In this document: in pieces, positions 36,035 through 45,364 of the stretch
Numbering within the stretch: position 1 is the first letter of the stretch
How the letters are laid out: the number at the start of each line of letters is the position of its first letter
Source: Pisolithus tinctorius
Taxonomy: Eukaryota; Basidiomycota; Agaricomycetes; Boletales; Pisolithaceae
DNA length: 64,000 nucleotides
Assembly (NCBI GenBank): GCA_024663395.1
Contig: JANFAH010000019.1
Location: forward strand, 806,001-870,000
Direction of reading: 5' to 3'
Position numbers and translations under genes: made by a program
The notes under the pieces: model-generated
The model's input: only the letters and a program-made list of their open reading frames with translations
The model's database searches: none
Told to the model about the DNA's origin: nothing

Positions 36035-37660
36035 ATGCCCCACAAATCTCTCCACAAAAATCTCCTCAGACAACTTGATGAAGCTAGCTTGGAAGTAGCA
36101 ACAGCCAGGCTGGAAAATGCGCATTGCGAAATTGATAGTAGCGATAATAGCAATTCAACCACAACATACAGGGATTCCAATTCATCTCAGAGTGTCCTCT
36201 TCATTACTCCACCATCTCTGATCTCTCTGATCTTGATGGATTCCAACATCAGTAAACCACTTTGTGAGCTGGCAGTCCTAGGGAATCTGTCCAGTGCTGG
36301 ACAGCTCTGGACAGCTCTGGCCAGCAAAAGTGATTTACTGATGAACTCCAGTGTTTCTGATGATACAGACTCGACAGTTGAGAGGGATAGGCAGTGTGGA
36401 TGGCTCCTGAATGTGATTGAGGCTCTGAAGCATGAAGTAGAGCATGTGTGGGTTCTTGAAAAACCCACTGTACCATTGATGCAGTCATTGCAGCTTGGCT
36501 TGTTCGACCATTTTGCTGACCATTGCCCTCATCTGTTCCTTAGATGCCTTCATGTATGGCCAGAAGTTTTCGATCGCATCCTTGATCAAATAAGTAGCCA
36601 CCCAATATTTCATAGTAGCTCTGAAAATCGTCAGTTGCTGGTCGCCATTCAACTTGCAACTTTCCTTTTCCATGCAGGGCATTATGGGAATGTGGCATCG
36701 CCAGAGGACGTGGCCCAGTGGGCTGGGGTTAGTGTGGGATTGGTGATCAATTTCACCAATTGGGTCATGGTTGCAATACTGGATGAGCATGACACATTTG
36801 TCAATATTCCCCCCCATGACTCGGAGGATATGGAAAGAGCATGTACCTTCACTGAATCGCAAACATGTCTGGCATGGAGAAACGGAGTCTTCGCTGCAGA
36901 TGGCTCATCAATTCTGCTCTTCGAAAAGCTCCAAATATTTGGGGAGAGCTTCTATGACAGAAAATCAAGGTATTCGCTCAATTGTCAGGTGTGTATTCCA
37001 ATGCATGCAAAATGGAATACTTACTGCTCATAGCTTGTTATCATGCCGCACAACCTTCTCGTGGTTGACTATGGGCTTGGTCACCCTGGAAGTGTCCATG
37101 ATGCATGGGTGTTTCAAGGTACTTGCATCGCATCACGACCAGGAGACCTTATCCCTGAAGATCACTGGACCTGGGCAGATAGCACATATCCCATGGAGGA
37201 ATGGTGCGCTGTTCCTTTTAAAAAACCCAAGGGTGGGGGGCTATCTCACAATCAGAATTTATATAACAAATATCTTTCTAAGGTGATACTTACCCCATAC
37301 TGGTATGCATGCTAATTGCGTTGAAACGTCCACATCCACATTGAGCATGCATTTGCTGCCTTGAAGGGTCGATTTCAGAGTCTCCATGAGCTGCACTTGA
37401 AAATCCAGAATGAGAGGGATGTTAAGGTCACAGTTTACTGGGTAATGTGTTGCATCATCTTGCATAACATGGTGATCTGTTTTGAGGAGGAGATGGTTGG
37501 CAGCATCGAGCCCTCGAGTTGGTGGGCAATGGAGGAGGGGTCGGGCCAACAGGACGGTGACATGGTCGTGGTAGGAGAGGCTGTGGGAACACCAGGTCAG
37601 CAATTTCAAATGAGGCTGGTAGATGAGCTGTTCCAATATCTGGGGCATGAACGTACCTAG
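36035..37660 (+). pseudogene. Harbinger (DDE_4) transposase of H2
   Basis: ATG at 36,035 opens a continuous exon to about 36,990, with a Ser/Asp/Asn-rich N-terminus, an HTH-like WAGVSVGLVINFTNWV and the first catalytic Asp in VFAADGSSILLFEK. After a short intron the second exon (about 37,043-37,283) has GLGHPGSVHDAWVF (second Asp) and TWADSTYPMEEWCAVPFKKP. The third (about 37,335-37,660) has HIEHAFAALKGRFQSLHEL (Glu), ILHNMVI and an acidic C-terminus. All three catalytic positions are present and I see no stop inside the exons. It is the best-preserved transposase in the window, although exon joins need transcript support. Confidence 0.85.
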
Positions 37661-38045
37661 TGTAAACAGACCAAAACAGTCGCCATATAAAGTTGAGGGA
37701 GTGTAGCTAGCAATGCTGTAGGAATCAGCTGAGTCCCACCCATTGACAACAAGGGTGTGTAAGGGGTCTTCACAGGATCCGGGTGCTTTACTACTGACCT
37801 TGGAGAAGTCACTTATGATACCACATGCATTCTGCAAATGAAATGTACCCTACATTGCATCTTGATACAGTGTTGGGGTGAGTACAGGGGAGATGGAGAA
37901 GTAATACAGTATGGGGCAAGCGTGTACTTAACAATTGTGCGACGCACTGGGACTGAGACACAAGTACAACAAAGAAGATGACGAGTCGAGCCAAGATGCA
38001 ACATTGGATTAAAAAAAGAAACAGACATGATCACAAAGGGTGGCT
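37661..38045. other. Intergenic region between convergent H2 genes
   Basis: About 390 bp between the stop of the transposase and the end of the minus-strand gene. Low-complexity and CpG-poor; no gene is recognised. Confidence 0.5.
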
Positions 38046-39764
38046 GGCCTAAGCAGTGGGGTCAGAAGATGTCGAGCCAGAGCTGGTGCCACTCTTCATG
38101 AGCTCTGTGAGTTGAATCTTGAGTCAAAGGGTTTTGGCCTCCCTCATGAAGGCATTTTCTTTGGCATTCTTCAGCTCAATATCAAGCTTCTGGAGCTCCT
38201 GCTCCCTTTGATGCTTATCCTCCACATCTTTCCACTGCATCCTGAGCTGCTCCTTCCTCAACTTGAGCTCCTGATCCTTCAGCATATACTGCATTTTCGC
38301 CAGGTACCACACAGTCTTACCAGAAGACAAGGATGCTAGTATCAACTCGGCCTCTTGACTCAAGTCGATGACCTGGCTTTGAAGTTGAGACTTGTTGCGA
38401 GTGACTGGGAGAGAACTTGCCTCCATTGAGGTTGTCTTGGATGATGAGGACCACAGGGTCCTTACAACAGCCTTCCCCTTGCGGGAAGAGCTAGATGATG
38501 ATGATGCAGAGGAAATGATGCTTCTGGTGGAAGTGGGGGGACAAAGGTATGGCAATTGGTGGAATGCAGAGCAATTATCCGAGAAAGGTGTTCGAGACTT
38601 GCACGGGAGGGAAAATTGAGACTGCACCGAGGGAGTCAATGGCTGAGGATATGTCTGCTGATTCATTAACAATGATCCATTAGTGATGTCCCAATAGAAA
38701 TGCACCTGATCACCATGAACTGACACCAAGTCCATGTTAACATCCTCTCCATCTCCAAAGCTGGGGTCTGTGCCTTCCAGATCAAAGATACTATCAGCAA
38801 ATTCATCCCCCTTGTTCACGACTAGATCACCAACATGAGGCATCCTCTCATCGACTTCACCATCCTCCAGATCTTGATCACTGCACATTTCCTCGGTCCC
38901 AGTATTCAAAGGGGTACCTTCATCTGCTGGAGTGGCAGGTGACCCCACTCCCAAGTCTGAAGTTTTCTGTGTACCAGATGATTTATTTTGGACAATGGCT
39001 AAAAAATCTTCAGTGTGATTTTTGTCCAGCTCAGAATTAATTGGGTCAGAGTTGAAGGAGGGGTTACCCTGCCAGATGGAATGCAGATCATTGTACCAGG
39101 GCAAAGTGTTGAGAATAGCTTCTGTAATCATACACATCAGCAACCGTAATCCCACTAGATTGATTGATAACTTACGATGGAGATTTGTGTAGCTTGCATG
39201 ATCAGGCATAATGCCTTCCCCTGATTGTTTAAAGTGTGCACAGCACTTGCAATACAATCCCTTCAGCCTAAATGATTGTTAAAAAATCACAGATAAAATA
39301 TGAAGAGAGACTGATGTAGTGATGCAGTTATGTATGCTAACTTGGAACTTAGCGGGGCCCACCACATACATGTCCTTGTAGTAGGGATCATTCTTGAATA
39401 TGACTTTGGCAATAATTGCTTGAACTTCTTTCTTGTTATGGCCCACTGGCCCCTCATCAGGTGAAGGTGGTGAGATGGTTGTGATCTTATCACTAAAAAG
39501 GATTCTCTGGTTTGCGGGATGGGTGAGCAACCAGTTGACGAGTATATTGGTACGAGGAATGTCCCAGTTGATGTTCTTTGGCTGAAGACCTTCTGTAGTA
39601 GATGCATCACCAGTAGTGGTGACAGCCCACTGGCTGGATGAAGCTGGGTTCTTGCCCTTGGTTCTGCCACGAGTAGATCTACTGCTCAATCCATGACCAG
39701 AGCCCGAATTCCTGGTGGGTCTGTCAGATCCTCCTCGATGGGCTTGTTCACTTGAAGATGCCAT
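38046..39764 (-). CDS. Second Harbinger protein of H2 (DNA-binding partner, coiled coil)
   Basis: ATG at 39,764 (MASSSEQ) starts a Gly/Ser/Arg-rich segment, then WDIPRTNILVNWLLTHPANQ and VQAIIAKVIFKNDPYY, equivalent to the SANT/trihelix-like region of the H1 partner. After an intron (near 39,260-39,340) comes a middle exon with SYTNLHRKLSINL, and then a long exon to about 38,046. The latter has an acidic section, a Ser-rich basic section (SSSSSSSRKGKAVV), and a coiled coil with many Glu/Lys/Gln (MQYMLKDQELKLRKEQLRMQ). Its frame is open for over 1.1 kb (39,257-38,124). Together with the transposase it makes up an apparently complete two-gene element. Confidence 0.7.
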
Positions 39765-39920
39765 GGGCTGACCTGAGATTGCTTGCAGGCGAGCAGAGCG
39801 CCGAATGCGTGGTCATAGAGGAGACATAACTTTTTAAACTCCGCAAGGCTGATGCCAGTTGCAGATGCCATTCCAGAACAATTCCAGAGCGCTTCCAGTG
39901 CCACCTTGAGTGCCACTCAT

Positions 39921-41230
39921 GTTTAGTTTTTCTTTTCTTGTGTTCTGTGTTTTACCCCCCAGGCTCGAGTTCCCCACAGAACGCCATTTCGCAGCACACC
40001 TAGCGCCTTCCCGCGCTCTACACAACGCCTCACATCCGTGGATACAGTTCTGATGAAATTACTGTCGACACTGCTCATCGCTTGTCAAGACAAATGCTAC
40101 CTCCCTCGTACCGAGCGCGTATCTCGCTCGTTATCGCGCCGTGCCTCTCGCTTTTTGGCAGCCTCGTACTACTCGATGTCAGCTCCCTGTCGGTACCAAG
40201 CTCGTTTGCATGCGCCCAGCCGTTCAGGAGATATTCGCATTTTTGTGGATAGGTCCATTCTCAGGGTCCTGTGGTCGTATCTCGCTCGTTTCCGCGCCGT
40301 GCCTCTCGCTTTTTGGGAGGATTGTAGTCCATGACGAATGCTCCATGTTGATATCAGGATTGTTCAGATAGGTCCAGTAGCTCCGGAGATATTCGCATTT
40401 TTGTGCGAAGGCCCATGCTCGAGGTCATGCCATAGTCGCTTGTGCAGTTCTGTGCCGTTCCTCTCGCTTTTCGGGTCGTTCATCCCTCTCGCTGAGCCCT
40501 TCCTGGGGACCCCTGCTTTGTAAAATTCCGCGCAACTGTTATCGAGATATCCGCATTTTTGTATCCAGATGGCTTTGAGACGGTTTTGCTTATAACTCAG
40601 GATCGGCTGATCCAGTCGGCGTGTTTCCTCGTTCTCCCTGTTCGCCCACGAGTCCTCTACCGTCTCACGGAGTTTCGTGTTGATCGTCCCAGCCGTTGTT
40701 GTGCGAGTCAACCCTTTCTCCCTGCCCTTGAGGTCCTCTCATCGTATCTCGCACACTCGAGCACCGTTCCTCTCGCTTTCCTGGCAGTCCATTCCCCTCG
40801 CATAGCTCTTCCTGGGGACACCTGCTTTGTAAAATTCCACGCAACCGTTGTCGAGATATCAGTGTTTTCATATCCAGAGGGTTTCAGGACGGTTTCACGT
40901 ATAACTCGGGATCGGCTGGTCCGATCGGCGTATTTCCTTGTTCTCCCTGTTCGTCTGCGAATCCTCTACCGTCTCCCGGATTTTCGTGTTGATCGTCCCA
41001 GCCGTTGTTGTGCGAGTCAACCCTTTCTCCCTGCCCTTGAGGTCCTCTCGTCATATCTCGCGCACTCGAGCGTCGTTCCTCTCGCTTTTCTGGCAGTCAG
41101 TTCCCCTCGCGTAGCCCTTTCCGGGGACACCTCTTTTGTCAAATTCCATGCAGACATCGTCGAGATACACTCGTTGTCGTGGTTAGAGGCACTTTTGGAC
41201 AACTTTGCAAATGTCTCAGGCCCTCAGTAG
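39921..41230. repeat. Imperfect tandem repeats (about 155/310 bp units), CpG-rich
   Basis: The block CGTATCTCGC..CTCGCTTTTTGG recurs at 40,116 and 40,272 (156 bp apart). Longer, related units with ATCTCGC(A/G)CACTCGAGC recur at 40,743 and 41,052 (309 bp apart, about twice 155). Each contains a GAGATAT(C/T)CGCATTTTTG-like phrase. Related but diverged units fill element M (34,560-35,750). Unlike most of the window it keeps many CpGs. Long open frames across it reflect the repeat, not a gene. Confidence 0.75.
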
Positions 41231-42443
41231 CAGGGTGATTTAGTCTCGCATTTCAGCGAGTTTCCAAAGTTAGAATTATTACTTTGGGGAGTACCCAAAG
41301 GGCCAGGAGGACTGGCAAGAGCTATCAGACAGACAGAGTTAAGTATTCCAATTGAGTTTGCATTTTTTACATTTTTACTACACTTCTTTTCTTGAAACAG
41401 GACCTCCCTTTTGGGTCGAGCACTAAACTCGCCCATTACTGACTATTACTGTTTCTAGGTATATCTATTTTACCTATTCCTACAGTGTTGGTTCCTGGTT
41501 GCATGTGGGACAGTGAGACTTGCCCTATTGTCAGGTGTTGCAGCTGGGCTGTGAGGTCTGCAGTTGCTGCTTGTTTCACCGCTTCCACTTTTTGTATCAG
41601 CTTTTGCTCCCTTTCCTTGTCCTGCTTCCTCCTTTCCTCTATGTCCTCCCTCTCCTGCTTCAGCTTCATCATGTTCATCTCTTTTATGGCCTTTACAAAC
41701 TTCTCCCAGTCTGTATACTTGTTGTCTAGTTGTGTCCATACCACCTTGGGGAGTTGCTTCTTTACTTGCCAGATCAGTGTGGATTGGTTCTGTATCTCTG
41801 TGAGCATTGCTAGTTCCCATGCTTCTTTGGCCCATTTTACATGCGCCCACACTTTCTGTCGTCTGACCATTTTGGTTGTCCCAATGTCTTCTTTGAGCAT
41901 CCTGTGTGCTAGTAATTCCGACTGGTACTCCTCTGATGTCTGTGTTGCACTCTCGATGGTGGGCCATCTGGCATTGAATGCCGCTGTGAAGTCATCCCAC
42001 ACTGTCGCTTGTGTTCCTTTGAGCGACTGGTACCATTTCTCTGCTGGGGATCCCGTTCCGAAGTAGTTTTCGATCACCAATATTTTCTGGGTGTCTGTGG
42101 CTGTTGGGTTGGAGAACAGAATGCTCCTGTTGAATGCTTTCAGGAAGTCGGCTGTGTTTTCTGCTGATGTTCGGTCCCCATAGAACAGTGGGACTGCTTT
42201 GGCCATCCTCCTTACTCGACTGGGTGGTGCTGCGCTAGTCACAGGTGGTGGTACTGGTAGAGCTGGTAGGGCTGGTGGTGGTGGTTGGGTCAGGGGAACT
42301 GGTGGCAGTTGAGCTGGTGTGCTTGTTGTGACTACAGGTGTTGTTGTCGCTGGTTCGGGGGCTGATAGTGTCCTTTTTCTTCGTGGGGGTCGTTCTGTGG
42401 ATGAGACTGGTGGTGTGGGTAGTACGAGTGTTGGGAACGCAGT
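41231..42443 (-). pseudogene. Gag of W, C-terminal part
   Basis: A Thr/Pro-rich leader (TTPVVTTSTPAQLPP) precedes a retrotransposon gag domain (RRMAKAVPLFYGDRTSAENTADFL, VIENYFGTGSPAEKWYQSL, WDDFTAAFNARWP). It continues through a Lys/Glu-rich coiled coil (MMKLKQEREDIEERRKQDK) to the stop at 41,436. A following frame (41,436-41,231) is linker sequence toward the protease. The frame continues upstream of X3: discounting X3 (1,853 bp) and one 5-bp target copy gives the same phase as 44,508. Confidence 0.8.
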
Positions 42444-42845
42444 GTCACACACCAAAGGTGTTGTGGACATGGTTACAGCTGACTCTGCCTAACTCGTCAA
42501 CGAGTTGCGCACAATGCCCATGCATGCAGATGAAGACTAAAGGCCTCATGCGTAGAAAGACTGTTGGACGTTAACAGTCATCCTTCGCACAAGAACGAGT
42601 TGTCAGTGCTAAAGAAAAGAGAGGAAGCGAGTTAAGCGCGCATTAAAAGTTTTTAGTGCCCGTGTACGGCATTCCAGTTTTCGTCATATCTCCACCATTT
42701 CCAAAGATATCGACTCGGTTCTCACACTCACTTAAAGTGCTCAGCCCCACGATTCTTCCTTCCAAATTTGGAGAGGATCCTCGCACCCTGCACATTTCTA
42801 CAGCACTCCATCCATCAGACGCTCATTTTGCTAAGTCCATCAATC

Positions 42846-43325
42846 ATGGCCACCTCTTCGTCAATCATCTTGCTTGTCTCATTTGCCAGAGACAATGGCT
42901 ACGTATATCTGCCAGGTGTTCCCACCAGCTTCTGTCCTGAAGCCCCCTGGTTCATCCTGTCGTTGTCAGCCCCATCCCGTCCCATGCAGCTTGGTCAGCA
43001 TGTTCTTCTTGTCAGTATGACTTCCAGAAGGACATTCTTTGGTCGCCTCAGGTCTGTCACTTGGTTAGAAAGGTCTTATGTGGTTGTTTCAGTCTCCCCT
43101 CTTGATGAAGTGTATGGATCATTCCTCCCTGCTCCCTGCACCATCTTTGTTCCAATCTCATCCATCATTCTTCCCGCATTGCGACAGCTGCAGCATCATC
43201 TACTGTTCTCCAGCCTCCCTGATCGCATTCATGACGAGTATGACATGCATCTTGCCTTCCTACTGCAAGATCCAGCAGAAGACATCCCCCCTTCTCCTCC
43301 TCCTCCATCGGAACCCCATTCATGA
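42846..43325 (+). CDS. LTR-encoded 159-residue protein of family X (unknown function)
   Basis: ATG at 42,846 in good context (ATCATGGCC) opens 159 codons to a TGA. The predicted protein is mostly beta-type: FARDNGYVYLPG, GQHVLLVSMTSRRTFFG, YVVVSVSPLDE, and then an acidic Pro-rich tail (EDIPPSPPPPSEPHS). The frame has exactly the same length and no stop in X1 (49,760-49,281), despite many CpG changes there. Related stretches exist in X2 (from 59,712) and X0 (63,666-64,000). It lies upstream of the LTR's TATA box, in the U3 region. No known family is recognised. Confidence 0.55.
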   Translation: MATSSSIILLVSFARDNGYVYLPGVPTSFCPEAPWFILSLSAPSRPMQLGQHVLLVSMTSRRTFFGRLRSVTWLERSYVVVSVSPLDEVYGSFLPAPCTIFVPISSIILPALRQLQHHLLFSSLPDRIHDEYDMHLAFLLQDPAEDIPPSPPPPSEPHS

Positions 43326-43567
43326 AGTTTTTGTTAACTTCGCTGAGAGGATGGAAGGGTGGGAGACGCGATCGTGTATGCCTCCCATTGCCCCACAGAC
43401 CCCCAATGCCCTAGCCCCCTTTGACGCCTGACTCATGCCCTTCAATTCTGGAATTAATACTTCCCTATCTGGAAACACCATCCATCTGTCATGCCATCTT
43501 TGGATCTAGAGATGTCTCCGCTGAGATCTGACTTGCATCGCCACCCCCTAATGTGATATCAGTGTGC

Positions 43568-43710
43568 TTACTCAGTTTCTGACTCCATTTGACTTGTTCT
43601 GTGATGTTTTGACTATCCTTGACTCGTTCATTGCCAATACTTACCAATCCTCTTTGCTTGCTTACTTTTCATTTCTCGCTTACTCATCATGATTACTCAG
43701 TCCTTACTCA
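43568..43710 (+). promoter_or_regulatory. Cluster of TTACTCA/TGACTC sites upstream of X LTR TATA
   Basis: TTACTCA at 43,568, 43,680, 43,693 and 43,704, and TGACTC at 43,580 and 43,620. These resemble AP-1/Gcn4-type bZIP half and whole sites and end about 55 bp before the TATA box. Binding is inference. Confidence 0.4.
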
Positions 43711-43763
43711 TTACTTACCAAGTGTTTGTGCCCTGTTTGTCACAAGCTGTGCTCCCCCCACAG

Positions 43764-43770
43764 TATATAA
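43764..43770 (+). promoter_or_regulatory. TATA box of X LTR
   Basis: TATATAA in CCCACAGTATATAAACCCC. The same box is present in X0 and X1 (TTTATATACTG on the other strand) and, slightly changed, in X2 (TTTATATACAG near 52,651). Confidence 0.7.
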
Positions 43771-43994
43771 ACCCCCATGTACTTAGCTACCCACAATCAA
43801 TCAATCAAGAAGTCACTCAGCAGTCAGTTCAGTGCCTATCTCGTTGTCGACAGTTGAGGCTCATTTGGGAGAGTCTATCTGTCTTCATTCATATCATTGG
43901 TAGTTGAGGCTCCATCAAGGGTCTATCTACCTTCATTCATTCATCTGAAGTATCATCTGTGCTCTGTCAGCACACCTGCTTAGTCATCCATTCA

Positions 43995-44159
43995 CTCCTG
44001 CGTAACTCGTCATCGACTTGTGCCAGGAGCATATTCTATCAAAAGTCCATTACCCCCAAGTACTTTTGGCTGAACACCTTCACTCTGTTCAGCATCCCCT
44101 TCCCAATCATTGTCCATTCATCTTCTCCTGCGTAACTCGTCAACGACTTGCACCAGGAG
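43995..44159 (+). other. Two 35-nt hairpins downstream of X promoter
   Basis: CTCCTG and CAGGAG pair across CGTAACTCGTC..CGACTTG at 43,995-44,029 and again at 44,125-44,159, exactly 130 bp apart. The inner sequence matches the 7+7-bp palindrome AACTCGTCAACGAGTT at 42,491-42,506. X0 and X1 keep both hairpins. They would be in the transcribed leader. Confidence 0.6.
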
Positions 44160-44301
44160 CACCTCCACTTGAAGTTCCCCCCCACATTTAGGTTTCTGCA
44201 CTCCAGGTTCCATGGAGGCACACCACCACTCGCTCATATTTGTCTTTTGTGTTGGTTTTGGTTGGTTTTCACCACCTTTCCTCACTTTGACTCACAGCGG
44301 T

Positions 44302-44508
44302 GTAAAACTCTTTGTGTCCTGGGTTCTCTGGGGAGTTTGTTCTAGTTGGTGGTATTCCTCGTATGGATGCGTGCTCTCTTGGGGACACTGGTATGTTCTC
44401 TGGCGACTGTTGTCCTGATGGGAATGAGAAGTTGCTGGTCAGGGACGTTCCCAACAGTGACCAGTTCAGTGTGCTGGCTGGTGTGTTGTCGGGTGTGTGC
44501 GAGGACAT
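44302..44508 (-). pseudogene. Gag of W, N-terminal part
   Basis: ATG at 44,508 (MSSHTPDNTPAS) opens a Ser/Thr/Pro-rich N-terminus that runs into LTR X3. The continuation is at 42,443. It lies 275 bp downstream (minus sense) of the W 5' LTR. Confidence 0.7.
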
Positions 44509-44783
44509 GAAACGCCCTAGTGCATTTCACTGTGGCTGTTTGCGAGGCAGGTTGACTGTAATGCTGTGGTTACTTCTAAGTTGTTCGTCACTTAGCTTGG
44601 TTTTGTTCTCTCTACACATGTACTCCTCGTTGTTGCCTTGTGTCTATTTTGTGTTACAACAGTATGGTGTCTGTATGGTGTTGCAGTGCGGTGATGTGGT
44701 GTTGCAGTACTGTGGTATGGTGTTGCGGTACGGTGATGTGGTGTCCTTACTTGTGTGGGTCGATTCCACTCTTGTCGCCAAGA

Positions 44784-44944
44784 TGGAGTAGTCAGAGCGA
44801 CTCTGATGAGCAACGAACTGAGCTTGTAGTCTGCTCTGTGCACACAATGTATCTACTCAACATGTCATGTCCATGTCTGCCTCTGTCTGACTAAGCCTGA
44901 TGTGGCTGTGCTCCTGCCTTCGGACCCTAGGTCCCCCTACTCCA
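44784..44944 (-). repeat. 5' LTR of W (161 bp)
   Basis: Same ends as the 25,688 copy. The minus-strand sequence after it starts TCTTGGCGACAAGAGTGG, where a tRNA primer site would be expected; which tRNA is not determined. Confidence 0.9.
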
Positions 44945-45364
44945 CCATTGGATTCTGAGTGTAGAATAGTCCTTGGACATGACTGGCTCACCCACTACAA
45001 TCTGTTGATTGATTGGGTATTGGGCAGTCTAACATTCTGGACTCCTACACAAGGAATGCCAACCCCATTGACACTCCCTGTAAGCCTGGTCTCCACCAGC
45101 CTTCCTGACCCTGGTCCTAGTGACCAACCCAGCTTCATGCCATCTGTACTGGTCTCTGACTCCCTGGCTTGCACCCCTCTGAAGGCCCCTCTGGTTTCCC
45201 TGATCAATGCAGCTGCTTTTGTGTGTGCCTGCAAACTAGAAGGGTCTGTCCAGTTCCAACTTCAGCTCTGCCCCTCAGATTCAGCTTAAGCCCAATTGGC
45301 CTTGGCTTCACCTCCTCTGACCTTACCCAATGTCCCAGAAGAGTACCACAACTTCACTGATGTA
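44945..45364 (+). pseudogene. Protease/RT linker of Y
   Basis: Continues the protease with LGHDWLTHYN and an LTFW..-type motif, then a poorly conserved linker up to the EYHNFTDV-like segment immediately before the RT. The fold-back element is inserted at 45,365 at a TA within GATGTATTCAG, intact in Z near 58,038. Confidence 0.75.

Larger units (their letters stand above)
35838..39917 (+). mobile_element. PIF/Harbinger transposon H2 (4.08 kb)
   Basis: TIRs of about 36 bp: AGTGGCACTCAAGGTGGCAC at 35,838 and its inverse ending at 39,917, with few mismatches. A 3-bp target duplication CAT lies at 35,835-35,837 and 39,918-39,920. It has the same two-gene convergent organisation and nearly the same length as H1, but clearly different sequence. 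Confidence 0.9.
42444..44296 (+). mobile_element. Solo LTR family X, copy X3 (1,853 bp, complete reference copy)
   Basis: From GTCACACACCAAAGG to CTTTGACTCACA, flanked by GCAGT (42,439-42,443) and GCGGT (44,297-44,301), a 5-bp duplication with one transition. In this orientation it has a reading frame (42,846-43,325), a cluster of TTACTCA/TGACTC motifs (43,568-43,710), TATATAA (43,764-43,770) and two identical-spaced hairpins downstream. That order (ORF, promoter, leader) shows it is an LTR read in its sense direction. It interrupts the gag of W. Confidence 0.88.
25688..44944 (-). mobile_element. Ty3/gypsy element W (19 kb with nested insertions)
   Basis: Identical-length 161-bp LTRs (25,688-25,848; 44,784-44,944) bracket a minus-strand gag-pol. 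The target in Y can be read from relative Z as CCGT; the two copies are now CTGT (25,684-25,687) and CCAT (44,945-44,948), each a CpG transition. Gag starts at 44,508, is interrupted by X3 and ends at 41,436. Protease resumes at 30,026 (the join across H1 reads LVYELKGWQ at DNA level), followed by RT, RNase H and integrase to 26,421. Insertions inside are X3, H2, M and H1. It retains more CpG than Y, and it must be younger because it sits inside Y. Confidence 0.85.

Noticed and set aside
40038..41230. Long plus-strand frame (40,559-41,230) as a gene
   Set aside because: It follows the 309-bp repeat and repeats its own sequence; no start context, intron or domain.
30030..41275. Shared CAAAGTTAGA at 30,035 and 41,266 as a duplication bracketing one 11-kb insertion
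   Set aside because: H1 has its own TIRs there and the W frame joins across H1 alone, so the 10-mer match is likely chance.
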